Assembly (NCBI GenBank): GCA_963802795.1 | Contig: CAWDJV010000007.1 | Span: forward strand, 124,001-188,000 | Source of the DNA: JAIBJN01 sp963802795 | GTDB taxonomy: Bacteria > Actinomycetota > Thermoleophilia > Gaiellales > Gaiellaceae | DNA: 64,000 bases | Reading direction: 5' to 3' | Shown: positions 37,538 to 45,502 of the stretch, in pieces | Numbering within the stretch: position 1 is the stretch's first letter | Layout: every line of letters starts with the position of its first letter | The notes under the pieces: model-generated | What the model was told of the DNA's origin: nothing | The model's input: only the letters and a program-made list of their open reading frames with translations | Databases searched by the model: none | Position numbers and translations under genes: made by a program

Positions 37538-38452
37538 GTGAGCTCCGGCGGATTCGTCCTCGCGATCTTCGGCCCGACCGCCTCGGGAAAGAGCGCCGTG
37601 GCCGAGGCGCTCGCAGAGCGGATCCCGGCTCAGGTCGTCTCGGCGGACGCGATGCAGGCCTACCGTGGGCTGCCGATCCTCACCAACCAGCCCGATCGCC
37701 CCACCCGGCTCGTGGCGATCTGGCCGCTCGACTACGAGGGCTCGGTCGGCGAGTATCAGCGCCTCGCCCACGCGGCCGTCGACGAGATCCTCGGCGCCGG
37801 GGAGACTCCGATCGTCGCCGGCGGGACCGGCCTCTATCTCCGGGCGGCCCTCGCGGAGCTCGAGCTGCCGCCGGCGCCCGCACCGGGCGCGCGCGGGCGC
37901 TGGGAGCGCTTCTACGACGAGTCCGGCTCCGAGTCGGCGCACGCAGCTCTCGCGGAGCGCGATCCCGCGGCGGCCGCCGCCGTCCATCCGAACGACAGGC
38001 GCCGGGTCGTCCGCGCGCTCGAGCTCGCGGAGGCGGGCGGCTCCCTGAGCCCGTCCCACAACCGCCTCTGGACGACGGAGACCCGGCACCCGAGCCTCGT
38101 CGTGGGCCTCGAGGCGTCGCCGGAGGTCGTCGCCCGGCGGATCGAGGAGCGCGCGCGCCTGATGGTCGAGCGCGGCGTGGTGGAGGAGGCACAGCGCGCG
38201 CTGGCCGGCATCCTCTCGACGACGGCGCGCAAGGTGATCGGGCTCGAGGAGTTCGCCACGCTTCCTGCCGAGGAGGCGATCGCGGCGGTCACTCGGAAGA
38301 CCCGGCAGTACGCCGCTTACCAGCGGAAGTGGCTCCGGCGCATTCCAGGCGTTGTTAGCGTTTCCGCCGACCGTCCTCCGGACGCGGTCGCCGATGAGAT
38401 TCTCGAAGTGGCACGGGCTCGGGAACGACTACCTGCTCGTCGAGCGGGCTGA
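37538..38452 (+). CDS. miaA: tRNA dimethylallyltransferase
   Basis: Encodes 304 residues. P-loop IFGPTASGKSAVAEAL, the substrate motif VVSADAMQAYRGLPILTNQP and VAGGTGLYLRA are characteristic. It attaches a dimethylallyl group to A37 of tRNAs reading UNN codons. Translation begins at GTG 37538. Its 3' end overlaps the start of dapF by 59 bases in another frame, an unusually long overlap that is nevertheless supported by conserved DapF N-terminal sequence. Confidence 0.94.
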   Translation: MSSGGFVLAIFGPTASGKSAVAEALAERIPAQVVSADAMQAYRGLPILTNQPDRPTRLVAIWPLDYEGSVGEYQRLAHAAVDEILGAGETPIVAGGTGLYLRAALAELELPPAPAPGARGRWERFYDESGSESAHAALAERDPAAAAAVHPNDRRRVVRALELAEAGGSLSPSHNRLWTTETRHPSLVVGLEASPEVVARRIEERARLMVERGVVEEAQRALAGILSTTARKVIGLEEFATLPAEEAIAAVTRKTRQYAAYQRKWLRRIPGVVSVSADRPPDAVADEILEVARARERLPARRAG

Positions 38453-39191
38453 CGTCGGCTTCTCGCTGTCGGCGCCGCTCGTCAGGCGGCTCTGCGACTA
38501 CCACCTCGGGGTCGGCTCGGACGGCGTCCTCGAGGTGGTGGCGGCCGACGGCCCGCGCGCGGAAATCGTCATCTGGAACCCTGACGGCTCGACGGCCGAG
38601 CTGTCGGGAAACGGCACCCGGATCGCCGCCCGCTGGCTCGCGCGCCGGAGCGGGGAGGAGGAGGTAGCCGTCGTCGTCGGCTCCCGTGAGGTTCAGGCGC
38701 GGATGCGCGCGGGGCTCGAGGTCGAGACGGAGGTGGGAGCGGTCGAGGTCGGCCCGACGGAGACGCTCGCCGTCGACGGCGCCGAGGTCGAGTTCACGCC
38801 GGTGTCGGTAGGGAACCCGCACGCGGTCATCAGGCGGGATCCCGACCGCTCGGACCTGCTCCGCCTGGGCCCATTGGTCGAGAACCATCCGCGCTTTCCC
38901 GAGCGCACCAATGTCCAGCTCGTGCACGTCGACTCGCGGGAGGAGGCGACCGTCGGCGTCTGGGAGCGGGGAGCGGGGGAGACGCTCTCCTCCGGGACGA
39001 GCGCCGTCGCGGTCGCGGGCGCCTCGGTGGCCAACGGCTGGTGCGACAGCCCCGTGACGATCCATCTGGCCGGCGGGGACATGGTCGTGGAGCTCGACGA
39101 GCGCTTCCACGCCCGGCTGACCGGCGAGGCGCAGGAGATCTGCAACGGCGAGATCTCGGAGGAGCTGCTGGCCGAGGTCGGCGGCCGATGA
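38394..39191 (+). CDS. dapF: Diaminopimelate epimerase with Ser/Ser active site
   Basis: Encodes 265 residues from ATG 38394. The family pattern is clear: FSKWHGLGNDYLLVE, then NPDGSTAEL, VGNPHAVI, and FPERTNVQLVHV. In typical DapF the two catalytic acid/base residues are cysteines (CGNG and ACGSGA). Here they read LSGNGTR (Ser71) and TLSSGTSA (Ser200), so both are serine. It should convert LL- to meso-diaminopimelate, the product of the DapL encoded next. Either Ser/Ser is tolerated in this lineage or the reaction has changed. The stop overlaps the dapL start. Confidence 0.88.
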   Translation: MRFSKWHGLGNDYLLVERADVGFSLSAPLVRRLCDYHLGVGSDGVLEVVAADGPRAEIVIWNPDGSTAELSGNGTRIAARWLARRSGEEEVAVVVGSREVQARMRAGLEVETEVGAVEVGPTETLAVDGAEVEFTPVSVGNPHAVIRRDPDRSDLLRLGPLVENHPRFPERTNVQLVHVDSREEATVGVWERGAGETLSSGTSAVAVAGASVANGWCDSPVTIHLAGGDMVVELDERFHARLTGEAQEICNGEISEELLAEVGGR

Positions 39192-40363
39192 GGTTCGCCC
39201 GCCGTCTCGACGAGGTGCCGCCGTACCTGTTCGCCGAGATCGAGCGCCGGATCGAGGCGATGCGCGCCGACGGGGTCGACGTCATCTCCCTGGGGATCGG
39301 CGACCCCGACCTGCCGGCCCCCTCGGCCGTCGTCGAGGCGCTCGCCCGCGCGAGCGCCCAGCCGGAGACCCACCGGTACCCCTCGAACCGCGGCCTGGGG
39401 GAGTTCCGCGAGGCCGTCGCGGGTTTCTACGCCGACCGCTTCGGAGTCGACATCGACCCAGGCACGGAGACGATCCCCGTGCTGGGCGGCAAGGAGGGCG
39501 TCGCCCACGTGGCGCTCGCCTGCCTCGATCCCGGCGACGTCTGCCTTTCGCCCGATCCCGGCTATCCGCCGTACACCTCGGGGCCCGTGTTCGCGGGCGC
39601 GGAGCTCCATTACCTACCGCTGACCGAGGCGAACGCCTTCATGCCGGACCTCGACGCGGTCCCTCAGGACATAGCTGCGAGGGCCAACCTCCTCTACTTC
39701 AACTACCCGAACAACCCGACGGGCGCGATCGTCGAGGAGGGCTTCTTCGAGCGCGTCGTCGACTTCGCCCGTTCCAACGACCTCGTGGCGGTCCACGACG
39801 CCTCCTACACCGAGATCGCGTTCGACGGCTATCGCCCGCCGAGCTTCCTCGGCGCGCCCGGCGCAAAGGACGTCGGCGCCGAGATCTTCTCGCTCTCCAA
39901 GGGCTGGAACATGACCGGCTGGCGCGTCGGCTGGATCGCGGGAAACGCCGAGGTGGTCGAGCGTTACCGGCACTTGAAGACGAACCTCGACTCGGGCATG
40001 TTCGACGCGCTCCAGCTCGCCGGAGTCGGGGCGCTCACCGACGCGCGCGACTTCCCGAGCGAGATGTCCGAGGTCTACCGGCGCCGCAGGGATCTCATGG
40101 TCGACGCCCTCGCTGCGATCGGTCTTCCGTCGGAGCCCCCGCAGGCGACGCCGTACGTGTGGATCCGCGTCCCCGAGGGCCACGACTCCGCGAGCTTCAC
40201 GGAGCTCGTGCTCGAGCAGGCCGCCGTGATCGTCTCGCCGGGCCCCTCGTTCGGCCCCTCCGGCGAGGGCTTCGTCCGCGTCTCGCTCACGGTTCCCGAC
40301 GAGCGCCTGGAGGAGGCCGCGGGCCGGATCGCGTCGTCGCTCCGCGTCGAATCCAGGGCATAA
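39188..40363 (+). CDS. dapL: LL-diaminopimelate aminotransferase-type enzyme
   Basis: Encodes 391 residues of the fold-type I PLP aminotransferases. VISLGIGDPDLPAPSAVVEAL, NYPNNPTGAIV, HDASYTEIAFDGY and the PLP-lysine motif SLSKGWNMTGWRVGW match DapL-like enzymes, which convert tetrahydrodipicolinate directly to LL-diaminopimelate. Coupling to dapF by an ATGA overlap, and dapA and dapB elsewhere in the window, support this role over a general aspartate or alanine aminotransferase. Confidence 0.85.
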   Translation: MRFARRLDEVPPYLFAEIERRIEAMRADGVDVISLGIGDPDLPAPSAVVEALARASAQPETHRYPSNRGLGEFREAVAGFYADRFGVDIDPGTETIPVLGGKEGVAHVALACLDPGDVCLSPDPGYPPYTSGPVFAGAELHYLPLTEANAFMPDLDAVPQDIAARANLLYFNYPNNPTGAIVEEGFFERVVDFARSNDLVAVHDASYTEIAFDGYRPPSFLGAPGAKDVGAEIFSLSKGWNMTGWRVGWIAGNAEVVERYRHLKTNLDSGMFDALQLAGVGALTDARDFPSEMSEVYRRRRDLMVDALAAIGLPSEPPQATPYVWIRVPEGHDSASFTELVLEQAAVIVSPGPSFGPSGEGFVRVSLTVPDERLEEAAGRIASSLRVESRA

Positions 40364-40364
40364 T
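40359..40364 (+). promoter_or_regulatory. -10 element (CATAAT) of hflX
   Basis: CATAAT ends 6 bases before the GTG of hflX and overlaps the end of dapL (stop at 40361-40363). The same hexamer and spacing occur before the reductase gene at 10072. Confidence 0.5.
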
Positions 40365-40370
40365 CGCCTT

Positions 40371-41684
40371 GTGAGCCCCCACCAGCCCGACCCCGCGCCG
40401 GGAGCGGAGCCCGAGCGGGGTTTCGTCGTCGCCGTGCTGGCCCCCGGGGTGCAGGAAGACGAAGAGCTGCAGGAGCTCCGGGAGCTCCTGCGCGCCGCCG
40501 GAGTCACGCCTGTCGGCGAGCTCGTCCAGCGACGTGAGAGGCCGGATCCGCGGACGTACGTCGGCAAGGGCAAGTTAGAGGAGCTGAAGCGGCTCGTCGC
40601 GGACTCGGGGGCGGAGTCGTTGATCGTCGACGACGAGCTCGCACCGGGTCAGCAGCGGCGGCTCGAGGACGCGCTAACCGCCCGTGTCGTCGACCGCACG
40701 CAGCTCATCCTGGACATCTTCGCCCAGCATGCGCGGAGCGCCGAGGGGAAGCTCCAGGTCGAGCTCGCGCAGCTCGAGTACAACCTGCCCCGGATGCGAG
40801 GGCTGTGGCAGCACCTCGAGCGGCTCGGAGGCGGAATCGGAACGAGAGGCCCCGGCGAGTCTCAGCTCGAGACCGACCGCCGGCTTGCCCGGCGCCGAAT
40901 CGGCCTCCTGAAGCGCCGCCTCCGCGAGCTGGAGAAGCGTCGCGCCGTGCAGCGGAAGGCTCGCGACCAGAGCGTCGTCCCGGTCGTCGCGCTGGCCGGC
41001 TACACGAATACCGGCAAGTCCACGCTCCTGAACGCTCTCACGGACGCCGACGCCTCGGTGGACGACCGTTTCTTCGAGACGCTCGACCCGACAACGCGCG
41101 GTTTCGAGCACGACGGAAGGCGCTACCTCGTCACCGACACGGTGGGCTTCATCCGGCGCCTGCCGCACCAGCTCGTCGAGGGCTTCGCGGCGACACTCGA
41201 AGAGACGCTGTTCGCCGACCTCGTCCTCCACGTCGCCGACGCCTCGGAGTCGGACGAGCGACTGGACGAGACGATCGCAGCCGTCGAGGGCGTCCTCGCC
41301 GAGATCGGCGCGGACGAGCTGCCGGCGGAGCTCGTCCTCAACAAGATCGACCTCGTCGACCCTCTTCGCCGCCGGCGGCTCGCCAACCGCTTCCCCGACG
41401 CGATCGCGATCTCGGCACGAGGGGGCGAGGGCCTTCCCGAGCTCCGCGCGCGCGTCGCGGAGCGGTTCGCCGACCGCTTCCGGACCGTCCGACTCCTCGT
41501 CCCGTACGACCACGGCCGTGTCCTGACCGACCTGTACGAGCTCGGGGCGCCGATCGACGAGCGCGACGATCGCGAAGACGGGGTCCTCGTCAAGGCTCGC
41601 CTCCCGGAACGCGAGCTCGCGCACTTCGCGCCCTACCTCGTCGCGGACGCCGACACCCCGGCCGCACGGGCGAGGAAGGCGTGA
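40371..41684 (+). CDS. hflX: GTPase HflX
   Basis: Encodes 437 residues. The N-terminal HflX domain (DPRTYVGKGKLEEL, VDRTQLILDIFAQHARSAEGKLQVELAQ) and the glycine-rich GGIGTRGPGESQLETDRR precede the G domain with GYTNTGKSTLLNAL, DTVGFIRRLP and NKIDL. HflX splits or rescues ribosomes under stress. GTG at 40371 follows the CATAAT box. The stop overlaps the dut start by 4 bases. Confidence 0.95.
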   Translation: MSPHQPDPAPGAEPERGFVVAVLAPGVQEDEELQELRELLRAAGVTPVGELVQRRERPDPRTYVGKGKLEELKRLVADSGAESLIVDDELAPGQQRRLEDALTARVVDRTQLILDIFAQHARSAEGKLQVELAQLEYNLPRMRGLWQHLERLGGGIGTRGPGESQLETDRRLARRRIGLLKRRLRELEKRRAVQRKARDQSVVPVVALAGYTNTGKSTLLNALTDADASVDDRFFETLDPTTRGFEHDGRRYLVTDTVGFIRRLPHQLVEGFAATLEETLFADLVLHVADASESDERLDETIAAVEGVLAEIGADELPAELVLNKIDLVDPLRRRRLANRFPDAIAISARGGEGLPELRARVAERFADRFRTVRLLVPYDHGRVLTDLYELGAPIDERDDREDGVLVKARLPERELAHFAPYLVADADTPAARARKA

Positions 41685-42115
41685 TCGAGCTCGCCGTCGC
41701 CCGCCTCCGGCCCGACGCGACTCTCCCCGAGCGCGCCTACGCCGGCGACGCCGGGCTCGATCTCGCGACGTGCGAGCGCGTGGAGCTCGCCCCGGGCGAG
41801 CGGGCGGTCGTTCCGACGGGCCTCGCGGTCGCCATCCCCGAGGGCTTTGCGGGGTTCGTCCAGCCCCGGTCCGGGCTGGCCGCCCGACACGGGATCGCAG
41901 TCGTCAACTCCCCGGGGCTCATCGACTCCGGCTACCGCGGAGAGATACGCGTCGTCCTCCTCAACACCGACCGAGAGCGGGCGTTCGTCGCCGAGCCCGG
42001 AGAGCGGATCGCCCAGCTGGTCGTACTGCCGGTCCCCGAGCTGGAGCTCGTCGAGCTGGACGAGCTGCCGGACAGCGAGCGCGGTGTGCGCGGCTTCGGC
42101 TCGTCGCCGGCCTGA
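41681..42115 (+). CDS. dut: Deoxyuridine 5'-triphosphate nucleotidohydrolase
   Basis: Encodes 144 residues, typical of trimeric dUTPases. Motifs in order: YAGDAGLDLATCE, PRSGLAARHGIAV, NSPGLIDSGYRGEI and a C-terminal glycine motif RGVRGFGSS. It hydrolyses dUTP to dUMP, keeping uracil out of DNA and feeding dTMP synthesis. The GTG start overlaps the hflX stop (GTGA), and the NUDIX gene begins one base after its stop. Confidence 0.95.
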   Translation: MIELAVARLRPDATLPERAYAGDAGLDLATCERVELAPGERAVVPTGLAVAIPEGFAGFVQPRSGLAARHGIAVVNSPGLIDSGYRGEIRVVLLNTDRERAFVAEPGERIAQLVVLPVPELELVELDELPDSERGVRGFGSSPA

Positions 42116-42116
42116 C

Positions 42117-42566
42117 GTGGAGCCCCGGATCCGCGTGTCCGCGATCCTGCGGCGCGAGAGCCGCATCCTCCTTGTCCGCCACGAGAAGCGGGGAAGGGAG
42201 TACTGGCTGCTGCCGGGCGGCGGCGTCGGCGTGGGGGAAACGCTCCTCCAGGCGCTCAAGCGAGAGCTCGCCGAGGAGGTGGGGATCGCCGAAGAGGTGC
42301 CGTTCGAGGGCCCCGTCGCGCTGGCGGACTCGATCTCGCCGCCCGGCTGGCCGATCAAGCATGTCGTTCACATCGTCTTCGCCGGCCATCTCGGCGACCG
42401 CTCGCTCGAGCGGGTGACGTCGAGCGACAAAGCGGTCCGAAACCACCGCCTCTTCGACGTCGAGGAGCTGCCGGTGCTCGCAGTCCACCCTCCGATCCAG
42501 CGCTTCCTCGCCCGCTGGCAGCCGGGTGACCCAACCGTCTATCTCGGCGCGCTCTGGGCACCGTAA
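42117..42566 (+). CDS. NUDIX hydrolase
   Basis: Encodes 149 residues. The Nudix box GX5EX7REUXEEXGU is complete from GGGVGVGE to LAEEVGI. The N-terminal VSAILRRESRILLVRHEKRGREYWLLPGG and the position next to dut fit a nucleotide-pool housecleaning enzyme, but substrate specificity is not readable. Start GTG 42117 lies one base past the dut stop. Confidence 0.88.
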   Translation: MEPRIRVSAILRRESRILLVRHEKRGREYWLLPGGGVGVGETLLQALKRELAEEVGIAEEVPFEGPVALADSISPPGWPIKHVVHIVFAGHLGDRSLERVTSSDKAVRNHRLFDVEELPVLAVHPPIQRFLARWQPGDPTVYLGALWAP

Positions 42567-42573
42567 CGGCACG

Positions 42574-42651
42574 ATCCGTGCGCCACGCGCGCGCTTTCTC
42601 TCGTTAGGCTCGAAAGCGGGTGGTGGGCCGGGGTGCCCCTCGGGAGGTCAG
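42574..42651 (+). repeat. Intergenic repeat element, copy B (between NUDIX and gatD)
   Basis: Second copy of the element at 37415-37491, in the same orientation. Shared blocks include ATCCGTG, CCACGCG, GTTAGGCTCGAA and GCGGGTGGTGG followed by CCGGGGTG. TAGGCT is again present at 42605-42610. The hairpin partner sequence is changed (CCGGGG/CCCC...GG) but the stem remains. The element runs into the stop codon of the convergent gatD gene, so a transcript starting here would be antisense to gatD-murT. Confidence 0.6.
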
Positions 42652-43409
42652 GAGAAACGGCCGCCGCGCGACCGCGCCCGCGTTGCGGAGACACCCTGGG
42701 CGGCGGTCTCGAGGTCGTCCTCGAGCGGCTCCAGCGCCGGCGGCTCGCCGAGCCTGTGGGCGAGCGCCTGGGCCAGGAGCCAGTCCGCGAACCACGGATT
42801 GCGTGGGAGGAGCGGCCCGTGCAGATAGGTGCCGACGGCACGGCCGACGCGACAGCCCTCGAAGCCGCTCTCCCCGTCGTTCCCGAACCCCGCGACGACG
42901 CGCCCGAGAGCCTCCGTTCCCGGGTCGAGAACGGTTCGCCCGGCGTGGTTCTCGAAGCCGGCGAGAAGGCGCCGCTCGCCTCGGACGAGCTCGCAGTCGA
43001 GGAGGACGTCGCCGATCATCCGGCGCTCGCCCGCGACCGTCTGGAGCGGGAAAAGACCGACCCCGGGAAGCTCGGCGCCGCTGCGGTCGCGGTAGAAGCG
43101 TCCGAGCAGCTGGTACCCGCCGCAGACGGCCAGGATCGCCGCTCCTCCCGCGGCGGCCTCGCGCACGGCCTCGCCGCGCGAGGCCAGGTTCCTCGCCACG
43201 AGCGTCTGCTCGCGATCCTGCCCGCCGCCGAGGTAGAGCAGGTCGTGCTCGCCCGGCACGAGGCGGTCTCCCATGCCGATCGAGCGGTAGTCGAAGCCGA
43301 TGCCCCGCCAGGCCGCGCGCCGCTCGAGGACCGCGATGTTGCCGCGGTCGGCGTAGATGTTGAGGTAGTCCGGATAGAGGTGGCCGACGACCACCTTGGA
43401 GCGGCTCAC
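42648..43409 (-). CDS. gatD: Lipid II isoglutaminyl synthase, glutaminase subunit
   Basis: Encodes 253 residues, a CobB/CobQ-type class I amidotransferase. VVGHLYPDYLNIYADRGNI, YLGGGQDREQ and the catalytic cysteine in LAVCGGYQLLGRFY are typical of GatD. With MurT it amidates the glutamate of lipid II, giving the D-isoglutamine needed for cross-linking in many Gram-positives. The GTG start has a strong GGAGGAGG ribosome-binding site inside the end of murT and overlaps its stop by 4 bases. Confidence 0.92.
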   Translation of the reverse strand: MSRSKVVVGHLYPDYLNIYADRGNIAVLERRAAWRGIGFDYRSIGMGDRLVPGEHDLLYLGGGQDREQTLVARNLASRGEAVREAAAGGAAILAVCGGYQLLGRFYRDRSGAELPGVGLFPLQTVAGERRMIGDVLLDCELVRGERRLLAGFENHAGRTVLDPGTEALGRVVAGFGNDGESGFEGCRVGRAVGTYLHGPLLPRNPWFADWLLAQALAHRLGEPPALEPLEDDLETAAQGVSATRARSRGGRFS

Positions 43410-44770
43410 GCCGCCTCCTCCCAGTAGGGCCGGACGAGCCCGCGGTCGGCCGTTACGCGCCGCAGCGCGAGCATCGCCGTGTACGTCGGCAGCACGACCA
43501 GCTCGCCGCCGGGCTCCGTGAGCCCGAGCCCGCGGTCGAGAGCCGCTTCCAGGGAGGGAATCACTTCGATCGCGCTCGGATCGAGGCCGCCGTACTTGCA
43601 GCGGAGCGCGAGCTCGTGGGCCCGTGTCCCGGTCACGATGATGCGGTCGAGCCCTTGGAGGAGCGGCTCGAAGTCCACGTCCCAGATCCACGACACGTCG
43701 CGACCGTCGGCGATGTCGTCGTTGAGCGCGGCGACCACCAGCTTCGGTGCACTGCCGGAGACGAGCGTGCGGACGACCTCGTTGGCGCCGGCCGGATTCT
43801 TCACGAGCAGGAGCAGGACGTCGCGGTCTCCCGCCCGGATCCGCTCGAAGCGGCCGAAGGCGGGGCGAAAGCGCGCGATGCCGTCGCAGACTGCCTCCAG
43901 GGAAACACCGAGCGTCAGAGCGAGCGATGCGGCCGCGACCGCGTTGTACACGTTGTAGAGGCCCGGGAGCGCGAGCTCCACGCGCCGTGTTGCTTCTGGA
44001 GTGACGAGGTCGAAAGAGGCGTGCGAGAGCCCCTCCAGCTCGATCTCGCGCGCGACGACGTCCAGGGGCGGGCGCTCGAGCTCACAGGCCGGGCACCGCC
44101 ACTCGCCGAGATGCCCCACATACGAGGCGGCGTACACGTACGGCGTCCCGCAGGCGATGCAGTACTTCGAGTCGGCGGCGTGGGGGAGACGCTCGCGCGC
44201 CACGCGCGGGTCGTCCAGCCCGAAGCGAAGGGCCCCCTCTCGACCCTGGACGATGGCCGCGAGGAGCGGGTCGTCCGCGTTCGCCACGACCCGCGCGTCT
44301 TCGGGAAGCTCGGCGACCGCGCGGCGCCAGCGCTCGGCGATCAGCTCGAGCTCGCCGTAGCGGTCGAGCTGGTCCCGGAAGAGGTTTCCGAGGCAGACGG
44401 CGTGCGGCCGCACACGCGCCGCGACGTCGGGAAAGGCGCCCTCGTCCACCTCGAACAGCCCCAGCTCCGCGTCGGGGCGGGCGAGGAGCGCAGAGGTGAC
44501 TCCCGACACGAGGTTCGCGCCGGCCCGGTTGTGTGCGAGGCTGACGTTCTTCCCGATGATGCCTGCGACGATCCCCGCCGTCGTCGTCTTTCCGTTCGTG
44601 GCCGACAGGAGGGCCGATCCCAGCGGCAGGCGCGCTGCCAGCGTCGTCAGCGCGCCAGGGTCGATGGTCGCCAGGATCTTCCCCGGCAACGTCGTGCCGC
44701 CGCCGCGGCCCGCGAGCTGCGAGAGGCGTCCGGCGGCGCGCGAGACGGCGATCTCCAGCTTCAGGCGCAC
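43406..44770 (-). CDS. murT: Lipid II isoglutaminyl synthase, MurT subunit
   Basis: Encodes 454 residues related to Mur ligases. ATP-binding SATNGKTTTAGIVAGI, NRAGANLVSGV, and the four-cysteine zinc ribbon (CIACGTPYVY, then WRCPACELERP) inserted in the central domain are diagnostic of MurT, with a C-terminal DUF1727 domain (NPAGANEVVRTL). Start GTG 44770 is chosen because TAGACT lies 7 bases upstream; an ATG at 44812 would add unconserved residues and overlap the promoter. gatD is coupled downstream. Confidence 0.93.
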   Translation of the reverse strand: MRLKLEIAVSRAAGRLSQLAGRGGGTTLPGKILATIDPGALTTLAARLPLGSALLSATNGKTTTAGIVAGIIGKNVSLAHNRAGANLVSGVTSALLARPDAELGLFEVDEGAFPDVAARVRPHAVCLGNLFRDQLDRYGELELIAERWRRAVAELPEDARVVANADDPLLAAIVQGREGALRFGLDDPRVARERLPHAADSKYCIACGTPYVYAASYVGHLGEWRCPACELERPPLDVVAREIELEGLSHASFDLVTPEATRRVELALPGLYNVYNAVAAASLALTLGVSLEAVCDGIARFRPAFGRFERIRAGDRDVLLLLVKNPAGANEVVRTLVSGSAPKLVVAALNDDIADGRDVSWIWDVDFEPLLQGLDRIIVTGTRAHELALRCKYGGLDPSAIEVIPSLEAALDRGLGLTEPGGELVVLPTYTAMLALRRVTADRGLVRPYWEEAA

Positions 44771-44777
44771 GAAGCTT

Positions 44778-44787
44778 AGTCTAGTGT
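44778..44787. promoter_or_regulatory. Shared bidirectional -10 box of murT and the repeat-protein gene
   Basis: AGTCTAGTGT reads TAGACT towards murT (7 bases from its GTG) and TAGTGT towards the divergent gene. The two hexamers share the central TA. A second forward -10 candidate, TACACT, lies at 44823-44828. Confidence 0.5.
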
Positions 44788-44842
44788 CGCGCTCAGTTTG
44801 CGATCCGTCCAATCTGCGCGCCTACACTGTGCCGAGTGCAAC

Positions 44843-45502
44843 GTGCCGCGGCGGCGCTTCACCGACGAGGAGATCCTGGCCGAGCTGACGGCCTGCGCCG
44901 CTCGCCTGGGGCGCTCACCGACGATGCGGGAGCTCGCCGCAGACCCCGTGGCACGCCTGCACCCCCAGACCGTCGTGGAGCGCTTCGGAAGCTGGAACCG
45001 CGCCAAGAGGGCCGCCGGCCTCGCTCCGAGGCGCTTCGCCACGCGGGACGAGCTCCTCGTCCAGCTCCGCGTGCTCGGAGACTCGCTCGGGCGGACGCCT
45101 ACGGGGAGGGACCTCGACGAACGCCGCAGCGCGATGCCGTCGAAATCCCTCTACTGGCACAGCTTCGGGTCGCTCTCGAATGCGCTCCGAGCCGCAGGCT
45201 ACGACGTTCCCACGCGCGCTGAGCGGGCAGAGCGGGCGCTCGAGCAAGGCGAGCGCCTCGCCCGCCGGCTCGGCCGGCTCCCGCGGCTCTCGGACTGGGC
45301 CCGCGCGAGCGCCCGCAGCCGGACGATGCTCTCCGAGTGGCAGGTCTACCGGCTCTTCGGGGAGGGACAAGGGGGCTGGCTGGCCTTCCACGGTGCTCTG
45401 CGCGGGCGTCTCTCCCAGAGAGGGACGACGGTCGACGCCAAGGGGTTTCTGGAGATTCGGAGCGCGTCGCCCGCCGCTAGCGCGCGGACGCCGACGCCGT
45501 GA
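44843..45502 (+). CDS. Homing-endonuclease-associated-repeat protein
   Basis: About 219 residues with recurring units of the type found beside HNH homing endonucleases: VVERFGSWNRAKRAAGL and LYWHSFGSLSNALRAAGY, each preceded by a segment such as LGRSPTMREL or LGRTPTGRDL, and a third degenerate copy near LGRLPRLSDW. These are DNA-binding modules. No nuclease domain is present. GTG 44843 is used; TTG 44798 would add a CAEC motif. It is divergent from murT and its 3' end overlaps the convergent amidotransferase gene by 26 bases. Confidence 0.7.
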   Translation: MPRRRFTDEEILAELTACAARLGRSPTMRELAADPVARLHPQTVVERFGSWNRAKRAAGLAPRRFATRDELLVQLRVLGDSLGRTPTGRDLDERRSAMPSKSLYWHSFGSLSNALRAAGYDVPTRAERAERALEQGERLARRLGRLPRLSDWARASARSRTMLSEWQVYRLFGEGQGGWLAFHGALRGRLSQRGTTVDAKGFLEIRSASPAASARTPTP

